A stretch of 53,485 nt of DNA from CAYFIW01 sp964500645 (GCA_964500645.1 CAZCOH010000008.1:1-53485), one strand, 5' to 3'; positions 1-9,187 are shown, counted from the first letter of the stretch. A program made the numbers and translations. The notes: generated by a model not told the origin, from the sequence alone.

Positions 1-1551
1 GCTCAGGTAGTAATTACCCTTGTTTGTATCCTTTTGACAATGTTTCTTGCTGCCCTAGATCAAACTATAGTGAGCACAGCTACTCCTACGATTGTTGCAG
101 AACTAGGTGGATTTGATAGGTATGTGTGGATTACAACGGGTTATCTGGTTGCATCAACCACAGCTGCACCAATAGTAGGTAGGCTATCAGATATATATGG
201 CCGAAAATGGTTTTTTGTCGGCTCTGTGGTACTTTTTATCATAGGGTCGGTCCTCTGTGGTTTAAGTCAGGACATGACTCAACTTATAGTATTCCGAGTC
301 ATTCAGGGACTTGGAGGTGGAACGATAATGGCTGTCACCTTCATTTCCATTGCTGATTTATTTCCACCTGAACAACGTGGTAAATATATGGGTATATTGG
401 CCGCTTGCTTTGGGCTTTCGTCAGTTGTGGGCCCAACTTTAGGTGGGTTTTTGACGGATTCACTTTCGTGGAACTGGGTTTTTTTCGTCAACATACCTTT
501 GGCTGGACCAGTGATATTTCTGCTGATGAAATATTTTCCCGATTCGTCTATCGAAACAGATCCTGAAAAACGTAAACTAGATTATGTTGGGATGGTCCTT
601 CTAGTTATTTCTGTTGTGAGCTTCATATTGGGAATTTCACTTGGAGGAGTACAGTACGCGTGGAATACTCCTCTAGTGATCGGCTTGATTCTGCTTGGTC
701 TCTTGTCTGCGGCTATATTGATATATGTTGAGTTGCAAGTTGCGAATCCAGTTCTTGCACTCAGATTGTTTAAAGAACGCATGGTTTCTGTTGGACTCGC
801 TTTAACTCTTTTAACTGGATTTGCCATGTTTGGTGCCATAATTTTTGTTCCGTTATATTTTCAGGGAGTCCTTGGAGCATCGGCTACAAGTAGTGGTACG
901 TTTTTGACTCCAATGATGTTAGGAGTCGTAGCTGGAGCTTCAATATCAGGACAAGTTTTATCAAGGACTGGGGGACATTTTCGAATACAGGGATTACTAG
1001 GTATTGGAGTAATGGCCCTTGGGGTTTTTCTATTTAGTAATTTAGGCAGCGATTCTGCTTATGGAATGGCTGTCACTTTTATTATCATTCTTGGATTTGG
1101 CTTGGGTTCAACTTTTCCGACTCTAACTCTTGCGGTCCAGAATTTCACTCCTCCCGATACAATTGGAGCCGCGACGAGTCTCACACAATTCGCTCGAACT
1201 ATAGGAGGTTTGATAGGCCTTTCAGCGCTAGGTTCTGTTTTATCCATGAGATTTGAAGATAAACTTGAAAAAGGTATTATGGGTTTGGAAATTGATGTTC
1301 CGCCTTTGGCTCTAGAGGAATTGAAAAATAATCCAAGAGCCTTAATCGATTCGGAGTCCCAATCGTCTATTCTCGACTCTGCTGCCGCGGAAATCGGTTC
1401 TGATTCTTTCAACATAGTAGTGGAAGTCTTAAAAGGTAGCCTAAGTGGTGCCATTACGGATGTTTTTAACGTGGCATTGGTTATTTTGTTAGTCTCTATT
1501 GTTGCGTGCTTTTTCTTGAATAAAACTGGTTTTCGAAAAAGAAATGGGTAG
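1..1551 (+). CDS. MFS drug exporter, DHA2 (EmrB/QacA) type, 5' partial
   Basis: This is an inner-membrane proton-driven multidrug exporter of the 14-helix DHA2 branch. The reading frame is open from base 1, reading AQVVITLVCILLTMFLAALD before the first internal start (TTG at 34), so the true start lies outside the window. Seen: motif D1-like LAALDQTIVSTATPTI, motif A-like GRLSDIYGRK in the loop after helix 2, motif C-like GPTLGGFLTD near helix 5, and many hydrophobic segments. A long non-membrane loop (around MRFEDKLEKG) precedes the last helix, as in EmrB/QacA relatives. The substrate cannot be told from sequence. The following zinc-ribbon gene begins 27 nt downstream in the same direction. 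Family assignment is firm. Confidence 0.9.
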   Translation, partial: AQVVITLVCILLTMFLAALDQTIVSTATPTIVAELGGFDRYVWITTGYLVASTTAAPIVGRLSDIYGRKWFFVGSVVLFIIGSVLCGLSQDMTQLIVFRVIQGLGGGTIMAVTFISIADLFPPEQRGKYMGILAACFGLSSVVGPTLGGFLTDSLSWNWVFFVNIPLAGPVIFLLMKYFPDSSIETDPEKRKLDYVGMVLLVISVVSFILGISLGGVQYAWNTPLVIGLILLGLLSAAILIYVELQVANPVLALRLFKERMVSVGLALTLLTGFAMFGAIIFVPLYFQGVLGASATSSGTFLTPMMLGVVAGASISGQVLSRTGGHFRIQGLLGIGVMALGVFLFSNLGSDSAYGMAVTFIIILGFGLGSTFPTLTLAVQNFTPPDTIGAATSLTQFARTIGGLIGLSALGSVLSMRFEDKLEKGIMGLEIDVPPLALEELKNNPRALIDSESQSSILDSAAAEIGSDSFNIVVEVLKGSLSGAITDVFNVALVILLVSIVACFFLNKTGFRKRNG

Positions 1552-1578
1552 TAAATTTTGAATGTAAAAGGAGTCACC

Positions 1579-1806
1579 ATGTCAAGCGAACCTGAAACCA
1601 TTACGCAATTCGAGTGTGTTAAGTGTCAGAACACTTCTTATGAAACCGGCACTATACGAACCACCGGTGGAGGATTTTCAAGATTTTTTGATGTTCAGAA
1701 CCAACAGTTTTCTCATATTACATGTGACAATTGCGGATTTACAGAATTTTTTAAGAGGCGTAGCGGAAAGATGGGAAATATTCTTGATATGTTCATGGGT
1801 GGCTAG
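1579..1806 (+). CDS. small zinc-ribbon protein (YpzJ/COG3478-like)
   Basis: A 75-residue protein with two Cys-x2-Cys knuckles, FECVKCQNTSYETG near the N-terminus and HITCDNCGFTEFF near residue 50. This is the pattern of the predicted nucleic-acid-binding zinc-ribbon family COG3478. The start is the ATG at 1579 because AAAAGGAG (1566-1573) sits 5 nt upstream; an in-frame TTG at 1558 lacks such a site. The C-terminus ends in a short GNILDMFMGG tail. It lies between the MFS exporter and an opine dehydrogenase-like gene, 6 nt before the latter, so it is probably co-transcribed. The function in the cell is unknown. Confidence 0.8.
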   Translation: MSSEPETITQFECVKCQNTSYETGTIRTTGGGFSRFFDVQNQQFSHITCDNCGFTEFFKRRSGKMGNILDMFMGG

Positions 1807-1812
1807 GAATTT

Positions 1813-2910
1813 ATGGACGGAAAAAAAATAACTATCTTAGGAGGCGGTAATACCGCCTTTGCGGTTGCCGCAAGATTGAGTCATATTGGTAATAACATAT
1901 GTATCTTGGAACATCCAGATTTCGCTGAGTCGGTAACTGAGTTAAGCCAAGTCAAAGAAATTACCCTAGAGGGAGTTATGGAGACCGGGCCGGCACAAAT
2001 AACAATGGTTACCATAGACCCTAAGGAGGCTCTAGATTTTTCGGATTTATTGTTATTGATAGTTCCTGCCTATGCCCATAGGCCTTTTGCTGAATTTGTA
2101 GGTCCGTACCTACAAAGTGAACACAAGGTCGTAATTATGCCCGGTACCCTTGGGTCTATGGAGTTTGCTGCGGTGGTGTCAGATTTTGGTATCTCTGGTT
2201 TGACAATAGCTGAAGTTGATACAGCTCCGTATGTGGGCCGGAAAACTTCAGCGAGAGGAGCAGTCAAATGGGGAGAGATTACAGGTCTTGGAATGGGTGT
2301 GTTGCCATCACATAAGACCAAATATATTGAAGAGGAAATAGCCCCACTTTTTCCAGGAATAGTTTCATATAGAGATGTGTTGGAGTGTGGATTGTCATCT
2401 ATGAACCCGGTTGTACATCCCGCTGGGGTTTTAATGAATGCTGGAAGAATTGAATATTCAAGGGGGGAATTTTATTTCTATGAAGAAGGGGTATCGAAAT
2501 CCGTAGCTACAGTGATTGAGGCTGTCGACAGAGAACGCATGTCGGTCGGTAAGGCTTTTGGATACGACCTTGTCCCTGTGGGAGAATCCTTTCATAAGGC
2601 TGGATTTGGACCTAAGGGATCAATTTGGGAGACCATAAACGGAAGTCATATGCTCACCAGACTAAAAGCTCCAGGTAGTTTAGAAAGCAGGTGGTTAACT
2701 GAAGACATTCCATATGGGATAGCTGCATGGAGTAAGCTGGGTTCTCAATTTTCCGTCGAAACCCAAGTGATTAATTCTCTTGTTACTATTGGAAGTTCAG
2801 TGATGGGATTTGACGGATGGACTGAAGGTCGAGGACCTCGTGAATTTGGTATAACTGGTATGTCTAAGCAAAATCTGTCAGATTATTTATCTACGGGACA
2901 AATTCACTAA
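1813..2910 (+). CDS. NAD/NADP octopine/nopaline dehydrogenase family protein
   Basis: 365 residues. The N-terminal Rossmann domain opens with KKITILGGGNTAFAVAARL, a dinucleotide-binding loop of GxGxxA type. The C-terminal half carries SSMNPVVHPAGVLMNAGRIE, which matches the helical octopine-dehydrogenase domain with its conserved Asn-Pro and His. Family members reductively condense an amino acid with a 2-oxo acid, or run the reverse reaction on opines; close relatives include staphylopine-type metallophore dehydrogenases. No nicotianamine-like synthase gene is adjacent, so catabolism or another imine-type substrate is equally possible. The start ATG at 1813 follows the previous stop by 6 nt. 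The promoter of the purine operon lies just downstream. Confidence 0.85.
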   Translation: MDGKKITILGGGNTAFAVAARLSHIGNNICILEHPDFAESVTELSQVKEITLEGVMETGPAQITMVTIDPKEALDFSDLLLLIVPAYAHRPFAEFVGPYLQSEHKVVIMPGTLGSMEFAAVVSDFGISGLTIAEVDTAPYVGRKTSARGAVKWGEITGLGMGVLPSHKTKYIEEEIAPLFPGIVSYRDVLECGLSSMNPVVHPAGVLMNAGRIEYSRGEFYFYEEGVSKSVATVIEAVDRERMSVGKAFGYDLVPVGESFHKAGFGPKGSIWETINGSHMLTRLKAPGSLESRWLTEDIPYGIAAWSKLGSQFSVETQVINSLVTIGSSVMGFDGWTEGRGPREFGITGMSKQNLSDYLSTGQIH

Positions 2911-2941
2911 TTTATAAGTCCGTAAAGTTCATGGTTTTAGA

Positions 2942-2971
2942 TTGACCCTCTATTGAGGAGAGACGTATAAT
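2942..2971 (+). promoter_or_regulatory. sigma70-type promoter of the purine operon
   Basis: TTGACC (2942-2947), an 18-nt spacer and a perfect TATAAT (2966-2971) lie in the gap before purF. The predicted transcription start is near 2978, which leaves a leader of about 180 nt before purF. This is among the best promoter matches in the window, and nothing coding overlaps it. Confidence 0.75.
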
Positions 2972-3025
2972 CGAACCCGTCTCCAAAGTCATTACATCGT
3001 TACGCGATACCTACAGGGAGAATTG

Positions 3026-3163
3026 GTGATCAAGGGAAATAACTGGTTCCGATATAAAGAGAGATCTTTTCCTGAGGGGTCATACATGATATTAACTTAC
3101 CTTCCAATTACCGGCAGTGTTGACAGTGTGAGAACCGAAACGACCCAGGTGGGTGGATTTTGA
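3026..3163 (+). CDS. possible leader ORF (45 aa) overlapping the purF start
   Basis: A short frame between the promoter and purF encodes 45 residues from GTG at 3026, or 46 from TTG at 3023. AGGGAG (3015-3020) is 5 nt before the GTG, a good ribosome-binding site. The peptide begins MIKGNNWFRYKERSF and ends TTQVGGF. Its TGA stop (3161-3163) overlaps the TTG start of purF (3160-3162) as TTGA, the usual geometry of translational coupling. I recognise no family; it is too short for PurS (about 80 aa). It may be a regulatory leader peptide, a small accessory protein or a chance frame in the leader RNA. The frame contains no other start with a ribosome-binding site. Confidence 0.45.
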   Translation: MIKGNNWFRYKERSFPEGSYMILTYLPITGSVDSVRTETTQVGGF

Positions 3164-4545
3164 AAGAAGCCTGCGGGGTTGTCGGAGTATACGCAAGGGG
3201 TGAAGATGCTGCTAGGGCGGCATTCTTCGGGATTTATGCTTTACAACATCGTGGTCAGGAAAGTGCCGGGATAGCGGCCAGTGACGGCCGAATGATCAGG
3301 GCTCATACTGAAATGGGTTTGGTTGGACAGGCGTTCCAAGAATATGACCTTTCCAGGTTACCCGGATACATCTCAGTTGGGCACACACGTTATTCTACAA
3401 CTGGTTCCAGTAACATAAGTAATGCACAGCCCATAATTTCAAAAGGTACTGGCGTTGAGATCGCTCTTGGCCACAATGGAAATGTGATAAACGCTGTGGA
3501 ACTTAGAGAAGAATTATATGATTGGGGACTGTCATTTGAATCATCGGCGGATTCCGAAATCATAGCTCATCTAATATCAAATGCTCCTGCAGATAACTGG
3601 GCTGATCGGGCTTCATATACTATGAGGCGACTGCAAGGAGCATACTCCTTGGTCATGATGACAAAAGATCAACTTGTCGGAATGAGGGACCCATTGGGAG
3701 TAAGGCCTCTTTGTGTGGGCAAGCTGGGGTCAGGATGGGTCATTGCCTCCGAATCATGTGCTTTGGATCATATAGGTGCGGATTATGTGAGAGAAGTTGA
3801 TCCAGGAGAGGCCATTGTGATAGATGATGAAGGTCTTCACTCTGTATACAAGAGGCAATTAGACGCTCAGCTAGGGAACTGCATATTTGAGCAGATATAT
3901 TTTGCTCGTCCCGACAGTTTACTAGATAACAATCTTGTTTATAGCAGTAGAATGGCAATGGGAGCGGAGCTCGCTAAAGAACACCCAGTCGATGCTGATG
4001 TTGTTATTGGGGTACCTGATTCAGCTACAGCTGCTGCAGTTGGATATTCACAAGAATCAGGGATACCTTTCAGCGAAGGGTTGGTAAAAAATCGGTATGT
4101 CGGAAGGACTTTTATACTTCCTGATCAAAGACTTCGAGAACTTGGTGTCAGAAGGAAACTAAATTATTTGCCACAAATCCTTGAAGGAAAAAAAGTTGTG
4201 GTAATTGATGACAGTATTGTAAGAGGTACAACCACTCCTCACGTTGTTAAACTTTTAAAAAAAGGTGGGGCAAAAGAAATTCATTTTAGGATATGTGCTC
4301 CTCCGATAATATCTCCTTGTCATTTCGGTGTTGACATGGCTACTAAGGATGAACTTGTGGCCGCAAAAATGTCTATTGATGAAATTTGTGATTTCATTGG
4401 AGCGGACTCATTGGGTTATCTGAGCCATCAAGGTCTCTTAAGAACTGTGGGTGGACAAAAGAGTCAGTATTGTATGGGGTGTTTCACAGGTAGTTATCCA
4501 ATTCCAGTCCAACTAGAGATGGACAAGCTTGTTCTTGAGGCCTAA
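3160..4545 (+). CDS. purF: amidophosphoribosyltransferase (PurF)
   Basis: Catalyses the first committed step of purine synthesis: PRPP plus glutamine to phosphoribosylamine. The N-terminal Ntn glutaminase follows a four-residue propeptide, with the catalytic Cys at residue 5 (MKEACGVVGVYA). The C-terminal PRTase has the PRPP loop VVVIDDSIVRGTTT at 346-359. Cys241, Cys387, Cys438 and Cys441 (CIFEQ, SPCHFG, YCMGC) fall where the Bacillus-type enzyme binds a structural 4Fe-4S cluster, so this is the iron-sulfur, propeptide-processed type. The start is TTG 3160, preceded by AGGTGG; the frame is open back to a stop at 3121 with no better start. ACCC and GGGT (3144-3147, 3150-3153 region) could form a small hairpin over the ribosome-binding site. 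Confidence 0.96.
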   Translation: MKEACGVVGVYARGEDAARAAFFGIYALQHRGQESAGIAASDGRMIRAHTEMGLVGQAFQEYDLSRLPGYISVGHTRYSTTGSSNISNAQPIISKGTGVEIALGHNGNVINAVELREELYDWGLSFESSADSEIIAHLISNAPADNWADRASYTMRRLQGAYSLVMMTKDQLVGMRDPLGVRPLCVGKLGSGWVIASESCALDHIGADYVREVDPGEAIVIDDEGLHSVYKRQLDAQLGNCIFEQIYFARPDSLLDNNLVYSSRMAMGAELAKEHPVDADVVIGVPDSATAAAVGYSQESGIPFSEGLVKNRYVGRTFILPDQRLRELGVRRKLNYLPQILEGKKVVVIDDSIVRGTTTPHVVKLLKKGGAKEIHFRICAPPIISPCHFGVDMATKDELVAAKMSIDEICDFIGADSLGYLSHQGLLRTVGGQKSQYCMGCFTGSYPIPVQLEMDKLVLEA

Positions 4546-4564
4546 TCCATCAGGATCTTCCGAT

Positions 4565-5203
4565 TTGAATAATTTCGCCGGTGCTTTTATCAGGCTTGGA
4601 GTGATGGCATCTCATGGCGGGACAAATCTTCAAGCAATTTTGGATGCATGCTCCAGTGGAATCATTTACGGTGAGGTTGCTGTAGTAATCAGTAATAATT
4701 CCAATTCATACGCATTGGAAAGAGCACGTAAAGTAGGGATAGAAGCAATTCATTTGAGCTCGCATACCCATTCTAATCCTGAGCAGCTGGATATGGCTAT
4801 CAGAGATGTCATGATAAAGCACAAAGTAGATTTGTTGATTTTGGCGGGTTATATGAAGCGCCTGGGGAAATGGATTTTGGAGTCTTTTCCAAACAAAGTT
4901 ATCAACAGCCATCCATCACTTTTACCTCTTCATGGAGGGAGAGGAATGTATGGTGACAGGGTGCACGATTCGGTTCTTAAATCCGGAGATAATGAAAGTG
5001 GAATTACAATCCATTTGGTTGATTTAGAATATGACCATGGACCGATAGTATCTCAGACAAAAGTGTGTGTTTCACCTGATGATTCGGTCTCTTCTTTAAG
5101 GAATCGGATCCAGAGAGAAGAACATTCTTTTTGGATCAAAACCATAGAGAGGATCAGAAAAGGAGAAATTGACCTGAGTAAAATTTCTTTTGAAACTTTA
5201 TAA
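4565..5203 (+). CDS. purN: phosphoribosylglycinamide formyltransferase (PurN)
   Basis: Transfers a formyl group from 10-formyl-tetrahydrofolate to GAR, the third step of purine synthesis. Seen: the N-terminal RLGVMASHGGTNLQAIL nucleotide loop, INSHPSLLPLHGG with the catalytic Asn and His, and HLVDLEYDHGPIV with the catalytic Asp. The length of 212 residues is normal for PurN. The frame is open from TTG 4529 inside purF, but TTG 4565 is preferred: AGGA (4552-4555) lies 9 nt upstream, and this start keeps the first beta strand. It is 19 nt after the purF stop and 27 nt before purM, in one operon. Confidence 0.93.
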   Translation: MNNFAGAFIRLGVMASHGGTNLQAILDACSSGIIYGEVAVVISNNSNSYALERARKVGIEAIHLSSHTHSNPEQLDMAIRDVMIKHKVDLLILAGYMKRLGKWILESFPNKVINSHPSLLPLHGGRGMYGDRVHDSVLKSGDNESGITIHLVDLEYDHGPIVSQTKVCVSPDDSVSSLRNRIQREEHSFWIKTIERIRKGEIDLSKISFETL

Positions 5204-5230
5204 CAGTTTGGCCGTAATTTTTTGAGGTAT

Positions 5231-6277
5231 ATGAATTTGGGTAATCAAAAAGAAAAACAAGGTGTTACATATCGAGATGCAGGCGTAAATCTTTCAGCCT
5301 CTCAGATGATAAAAGAAAAAATCAAGGAAGTTGCAAAAAGGACATATGGTGAGAATGTTGTAGGTGGAGTAGGCGGATTTGGTGCTATGTATAGATTGGG
5401 TGATTATAGATCGCCTATATTGGTTTCTAGTACAGATCCAGTGGGAACAAAACTCATGGTGGCAACCATGGCTAATAATTTTTCTAATATCGGGGCGGAT
5501 CTTGTTAATGCTTGTGTAAACGATCTAATTGTAATTGGCGCACACCCATTATTTTTTCTAGATTATATTGCTACTTCAACGATGGACCCAGAAGTTGTCG
5601 AAACTATTGTGAATGGCATATCAGAATCTTGCCAGAATGTAAGCTGTGCTTTGATAGGTGGAGAGACTTCTGAAATGCCTGGTGTGTTTGCTGGAAACAA
5701 TATAGATTTGTCGGGATTTGTGGTTGGCGTTGTTGAGGAAGACGAAATGCTGAGACCATTAGACATGATTCAATCTGGTGACACTCTTATTGGTGTTCCT
5801 TCTAATGGGCTACATACAAATGGATATTCTTTAGTACGTCATGTATTTGGGCTTGATCAAGACCATTCACTGCTTTTTGAATATTTTGAAGAGCTCGGAG
5901 AGACTCTAGCAGATGCTTTACTGAGACCACATCCATCATACTATTCCGAATTAAAGGACATTTTTAAACATGTAAAAGGCATTGCGCACATTACTGGTGG
6001 AGGACTGTATGAAAATGTTCCGAGAATGTTGCCAGAAGGTCTAACCGCGAGATTTGAATTATCTAATTTGGAAAAACCCTCTATATTCGACTTGATTCAA
6101 AATAGAGGTGCTATTCAAATTGATGAAATGTATAGAGTTTTCAATATGGGGTTAGGTATGGTTATAGCATGTGAGCCGGACCAAATTGAGTTAATAACCT
6201 CTCAAGTACCTAATTCGGAAGTAGTAGGCGAGGTTGGGCACAGTAAAACAGACGGTAAAGTGACCATAAAATACTGA
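5231..6277 (+). CDS. purM: phosphoribosylformylglycinamidine cyclo-ligase (PurM)
   Basis: AIR synthetase, the ATP-dependent ring closure of FGAM (step 5). Seen: VTYRDAGVNLSASQMIK at the N-terminus, SSTDPVGTKLMVA, VNDLIVIGAHPLFFLDY and SNGLHTNGYSLVR, the classical PurM/AIRS nucleotide-binding stretches, and the C-terminal AIRS_C region beginning near HITGGGLYENVPR. Length is about 349 residues, as in other bacteria. Start choice is uncertain: GAGGT (5224-5228) is only 2-3 nt before ATG 5231 but 8 nt before TTG 5237; a TTG at 5222 is also in frame. It is the third gene of the purine operon. Confidence 0.93.
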   Translation: MNLGNQKEKQGVTYRDAGVNLSASQMIKEKIKEVAKRTYGENVVGGVGGFGAMYRLGDYRSPILVSSTDPVGTKLMVATMANNFSNIGADLVNACVNDLIVIGAHPLFFLDYIATSTMDPEVVETIVNGISESCQNVSCALIGGETSEMPGVFAGNNIDLSGFVVGVVEEDEMLRPLDMIQSGDTLIGVPSNGLHTNGYSLVRHVFGLDQDHSLLFEYFEELGETLADALLRPHPSYYSELKDIFKHVKGIAHITGGGLYENVPRMLPEGLTARFELSNLEKPSIFDLIQNRGAIQIDEMYRVFNMGLGMVIACEPDQIELITSQVPNSEVVGEVGHSKTDGKVTIKY

Positions 6278-6307
6278 TAAAAATTATTGGATGGAGACGG
6301 CAAGGAT

Positions 6308-7831
6308 ATGAAGGCTCTTTTAAGCGTTTATGATAAATCAGGTTTGGCAGACTTCGGCCGAAAAGCGGAGGCTCGCGGATACCATTTAATAAGTACGGGT
6401 GGGACACATAAAACTCTTCTAGAAGAGGGTCTAAACGTTACCCAAGTTTCAGAATTAACTGGGTCTGAGGAAATTTTGGACGGTAGAGTAAAAACTCTTC
6501 ATCCGGTAGTTCATGGAGGTATATTGGCTAGAAGAGACATTAAGAGTCATGTAGACGAAATTAGTGAACATGGTATCGACACAATAGACCTTGTAGTTGT
6601 GAATCTATATCCGTTTATTGAAACAGTTTCCAATGCTTCAGTTGATATGCAGGAGGCTTTGGAAAATATAGATATCGGTGGTCCTACAATGATTAGGGCA
6701 GCAGCCAAGAACTTTCCTCATGTCATAGTGGTAGTCGATCCGTCTGACTATCAATGGTTAGGTGACAGGTTTATTTCAGGTTCTGAAGTTACTTATGATG
6801 AAAGGAAGAAACTTGCCCAAAAGGCCTTTCAACACGTCTCCTTTTATGACACAGCCATTTCAAGTTGGCTGAGGGAAGATTCTCCGCTTAAATCTCAAGA
6901 ATTAACAGTAGGCTTCAAAAAACTTCAGGATTTACGATATGGTGAAAACCCACATCAAGATGCTGGGATATATGCTGAGACTCTTGGAAATGGAGGTATT
7001 GTAGGATCAGAGCAATTACATGGCCTTCCAATGTCGTATACAAACTTTTTAGATGCAGACGGAGCGTGGACGACTGTCAACGGGTTTACTGAAAACGCCT
7101 GTGTGATTGTAAAACATACAAATCCGTGTGGTATATCAGTGCATACAGATCAAGCGACGGCTTTCCAAAAAGCATTTGAGGGGGATAGTGTGTCTGCCTA
7201 TGGGGGTATAGTTGGGTTTAATAGAAATGTGACTGCTTCAACGGCGAACGCCATGAAGGGAGTTCTGTTTGACATAATTGTCGCTCCTTCTTTTGATAAT
7301 GAAGCTTTAGAGATTTTCAAGAGACGAAAAAGAACTCGTGTTCTGAGAGCTGAAAAAGCAGTGGGCCCTTTATCTGATATCGGAATCAAGACAATTTCTG
7401 GAGGAGCTTTGATTCAAACATTGGATACAATTACTGAAAGCCCTGATGATTGGAAGGTTGTCACAAAGCGAAGTCCTAACGAAAAAGAATGGGCTGACTT
7501 GGTTTTTTCTTGGAAATGTTTGAGGCATATTAAGTCAAATACGATCGTGCTTGCGAAAGACAATACTCTCGTGGGTATGGGGGCGGGTCAACCAAACCGG
7601 GTGGTTAGTGTGCACCTTGCTTTGAGAATTGCAGGTGATAAATCGGTTGGATCTGCTTTGGCATCAGATGCCTTCATGCCTTTTGCTGACAATATAGAAA
7701 TGGCCGCGGAGGGAGGAGTTACAGCGGTAGCTCAACCTGGGGGTTCCATCCGTGACGATGATGTTATAGAAGCTGCTAATAATGCAAATATGGCAATGGT
7801 CTTTACAGGAGTAAGACATTTTAATCACTGA
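6308..7831 (+). CDS. purH: bifunctional AICAR transformylase/IMP cyclohydrolase (PurH)
   Basis: Performs the last two steps to IMP. The N-terminal MGS-like cyclohydrolase domain starts MKALLSVYDKSGLADFGR and contains GRVKTLHPVVHGGILAR. The C-terminal transformylase domain contains VIVKHTNPCGIS with the catalytic Lys-His pair and AYGGIVGFNR. It has 507 residues, a typical length. ATG 6308 was chosen because family proteins begin at this position; GGAG (6293-6296) lies upstream, and an in-frame TTG at 6287 would add seven unneeded residues. It closes the purF-N-M-H unit; purD, purL, purQ and purE/K are not in this window. Confidence 0.95.
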   Translation: MKALLSVYDKSGLADFGRKAEARGYHLISTGGTHKTLLEEGLNVTQVSELTGSEEILDGRVKTLHPVVHGGILARRDIKSHVDEISEHGIDTIDLVVVNLYPFIETVSNASVDMQEALENIDIGGPTMIRAAAKNFPHVIVVVDPSDYQWLGDRFISGSEVTYDERKKLAQKAFQHVSFYDTAISSWLREDSPLKSQELTVGFKKLQDLRYGENPHQDAGIYAETLGNGGIVGSEQLHGLPMSYTNFLDADGAWTTVNGFTENACVIVKHTNPCGISVHTDQATAFQKAFEGDSVSAYGGIVGFNRNVTASTANAMKGVLFDIIVAPSFDNEALEIFKRRKRTRVLRAEKAVGPLSDIGIKTISGGALIQTLDTITESPDDWKVVTKRSPNEKEWADLVFSWKCLRHIKSNTIVLAKDNTLVGMGAGQPNRVVSVHLALRIAGDKSVGSALASDAFMPFADNIEMAAEGGVTAVAQPGGSIRDDDVIEAANNANMAMVFTGVRHFNH

Positions 7832-7869
7832 AGTTCTATGTATGTGTCAATAAGAGTTTCTCAATTACT

Positions 7870-8619
7870 TTGAAAGACTTACCAAGTATAGAAATTATGA
7901 TTCCAGTACTTAATGAGGAAGTAGACCTTCCGACTTGTGTGGAAACATTGCTACATTTTTGTAATCAATTCATGTCTTCATATGATTGGAAAATAACTAC
8001 TGTGGATAATGGTTCCACTGACAAGACCCTAGAAATAGCTAAAGCTTTGTCAGAAAAATATCGCGAAGTAAATCTTATTAGGTTGGAAGAAAGAGGTAGG
8101 GGTAGGGCATTGAGGTATGCATGGGTTGCTAGTAGCGCCGAGGTGGTAGCATATATGGATGTAGATCTTTCCACAGATTTAATGGCGCTACCAAAAGCTG
8201 TTTCACTAATTCAGACAGGCCAATTTGATATAGCTATTGGGTCTAGATTAGTTCGAGGGTCTGAAGTAATCGGAAGGTCGCTGAAACGTTCTATAATTTC
8301 ACACTGCTACAGTTTGCTATTCAGATCGTTATTTTGGGCCAGTTTCAAAGATGCTCAATGTGGATTTAAAGTCATATCAAGGGGAGTAGTCGATGATGTT
8401 ATTCCTCTAACAAAATCTACTGGTTGGTTCTTTGATACTGAATTTCTTTTGATAGCTTCAGATAATGGTTACCAAATACATGAATTTCCCGTCAAATGGA
8501 CTGACGATCCGGATACCAGAGTAAAGATAATAAGTACTGCATTAGAGGATATCAAAGGTCTATTGAGGCTCAGGTTTGGGGGATTGAGTCGTGCTAAAAA
8601 GGACCTGTTGCGAAGATAA
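7870..8619 (+). CDS. family 2 glycosyltransferase (polyprenyl-phosphate sugar type)
   Basis: 249 residues with a GT-A fold. Seen: IEIMIPVLNEEVDLP at the N-terminus, TTVDNGSTDKTLEIA, the DxD metal-binding stretch AYMDVDLSTDL and the later DAQCGFKVISR with TGWFFDTEFLL. This arrangement is that of dolichyl/undecaprenyl-phosphate glucosyl- or mannosyltransferases, which load a sugar on a lipid carrier. No C-terminal membrane helices are evident, so it is probably peripheral to the membrane. The start is TTG 7870; the only nearby ATG (7897) would remove the first beta strand. The acceptor and the sugar are inferred at family level only. Confidence 0.85.
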   Translation: MKDLPSIEIMIPVLNEEVDLPTCVETLLHFCNQFMSSYDWKITTVDNGSTDKTLEIAKALSEKYREVNLIRLEERGRGRALRYAWVASSAEVVAYMDVDLSTDLMALPKAVSLIQTGQFDIAIGSRLVRGSEVIGRSLKRSIISHCYSLLFRSLFWASFKDAQCGFKVISRGVVDDVIPLTKSTGWFFDTEFLLIASDNGYQIHEFPVKWTDDPDTRVKIISTALEDIKGLLRLRFGGLSRAKKDLLRR

Positions 8620-8668
8620 ATATTTGTCTCTTTTTTTGTTTTATTAACGTTCCTAAAAGAGGATTGAA

Positions 8669-9187
8669 ATGCCAAATGTTCTTATAGTTGTTGATATGTT
8701 GGTAGGGTTTATGGAAGAGGGACACAATTTGTATTGTGGAGATGAAGCGAGGGCGATTATACCTAAGGTTCAAAATCTTATCGACATTCACCAAAACAGT
8801 GGAAGTGAGGTGATCTTTGTTTGTGACAGTCACGAGAAAGATGACTTAGAATTCGAAATGTTCCCTGTTCACTGTGTTGCAGGAACAAAAGAGGCGGATA
8901 TCATTCCTGAATTAGCGAAATATGAGGGGCATGTTTTGCATAAGAAACGATATAGTGCTTTTTATAACACCGATTTGGAGAATATGTTGTCAGTGTTAGA
9001 TCCCGAAATGATTTCAATTTGTGGTGTGTGTACTGATATATGTGTGATGCACACAGCTGCTGATGCTAGAAATCGAGACTATAGGGTTGAGGTGATTGCG
9101 GAGACGGTTGCATCTTTTGATGAATCGGCTCATATTAATGCTCTAACACATATGGAAAGTATTCTCGGTGTGTCGGTAATTCGTTAA
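8669..9187 (+). CDS. pncA: nicotinamidase (isochorismatase-fold amidohydrolase)
   Basis: Predicted to hydrolyse nicotinamide to nicotinate in NAD salvage. The fold is the isochorismatase-like cysteine hydrolase: catalytic Asp9 (LIVVDMLVGF), Lys near residue 92 (HKKRYSAF) and Cys125 (GVCTDICVMHT). Asp53 and His55 (CDSHEKDD) and a later His fit the nicotinamidase metal site. Length is 172 residues. The start ATG 8669 has AGAGGA upstream. The next gene, 33 nt downstream, is a nicotinate phosphoribosyltransferase, which uses the product of this reaction; that makes nicotinamidase much more likely than other members of the superfamily. Confidence 0.85.
   Translation: MPNVLIVVDMLVGFMEEGHNLYCGDEARAIIPKVQNLIDIHQNSGSEVIFVCDSHEKDDLEFEMFPVHCVAGTKEADIIPELAKYEGHVLHKKRYSAFYNTDLENMLSVLDPEMISICGVCTDICVMHTAADARNRDYRVEVIAETVASFDESAHINALTHMESILGVSVIR

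Noticed and set aside
2978..3159. Purine riboswitch or ZTP motif in the purF leader
   Set aside because: I could not find the conserved cores of the purine, ZTP, PRPP/ykkC or T-box classes in this leader; a small ORF explains the stretch better.
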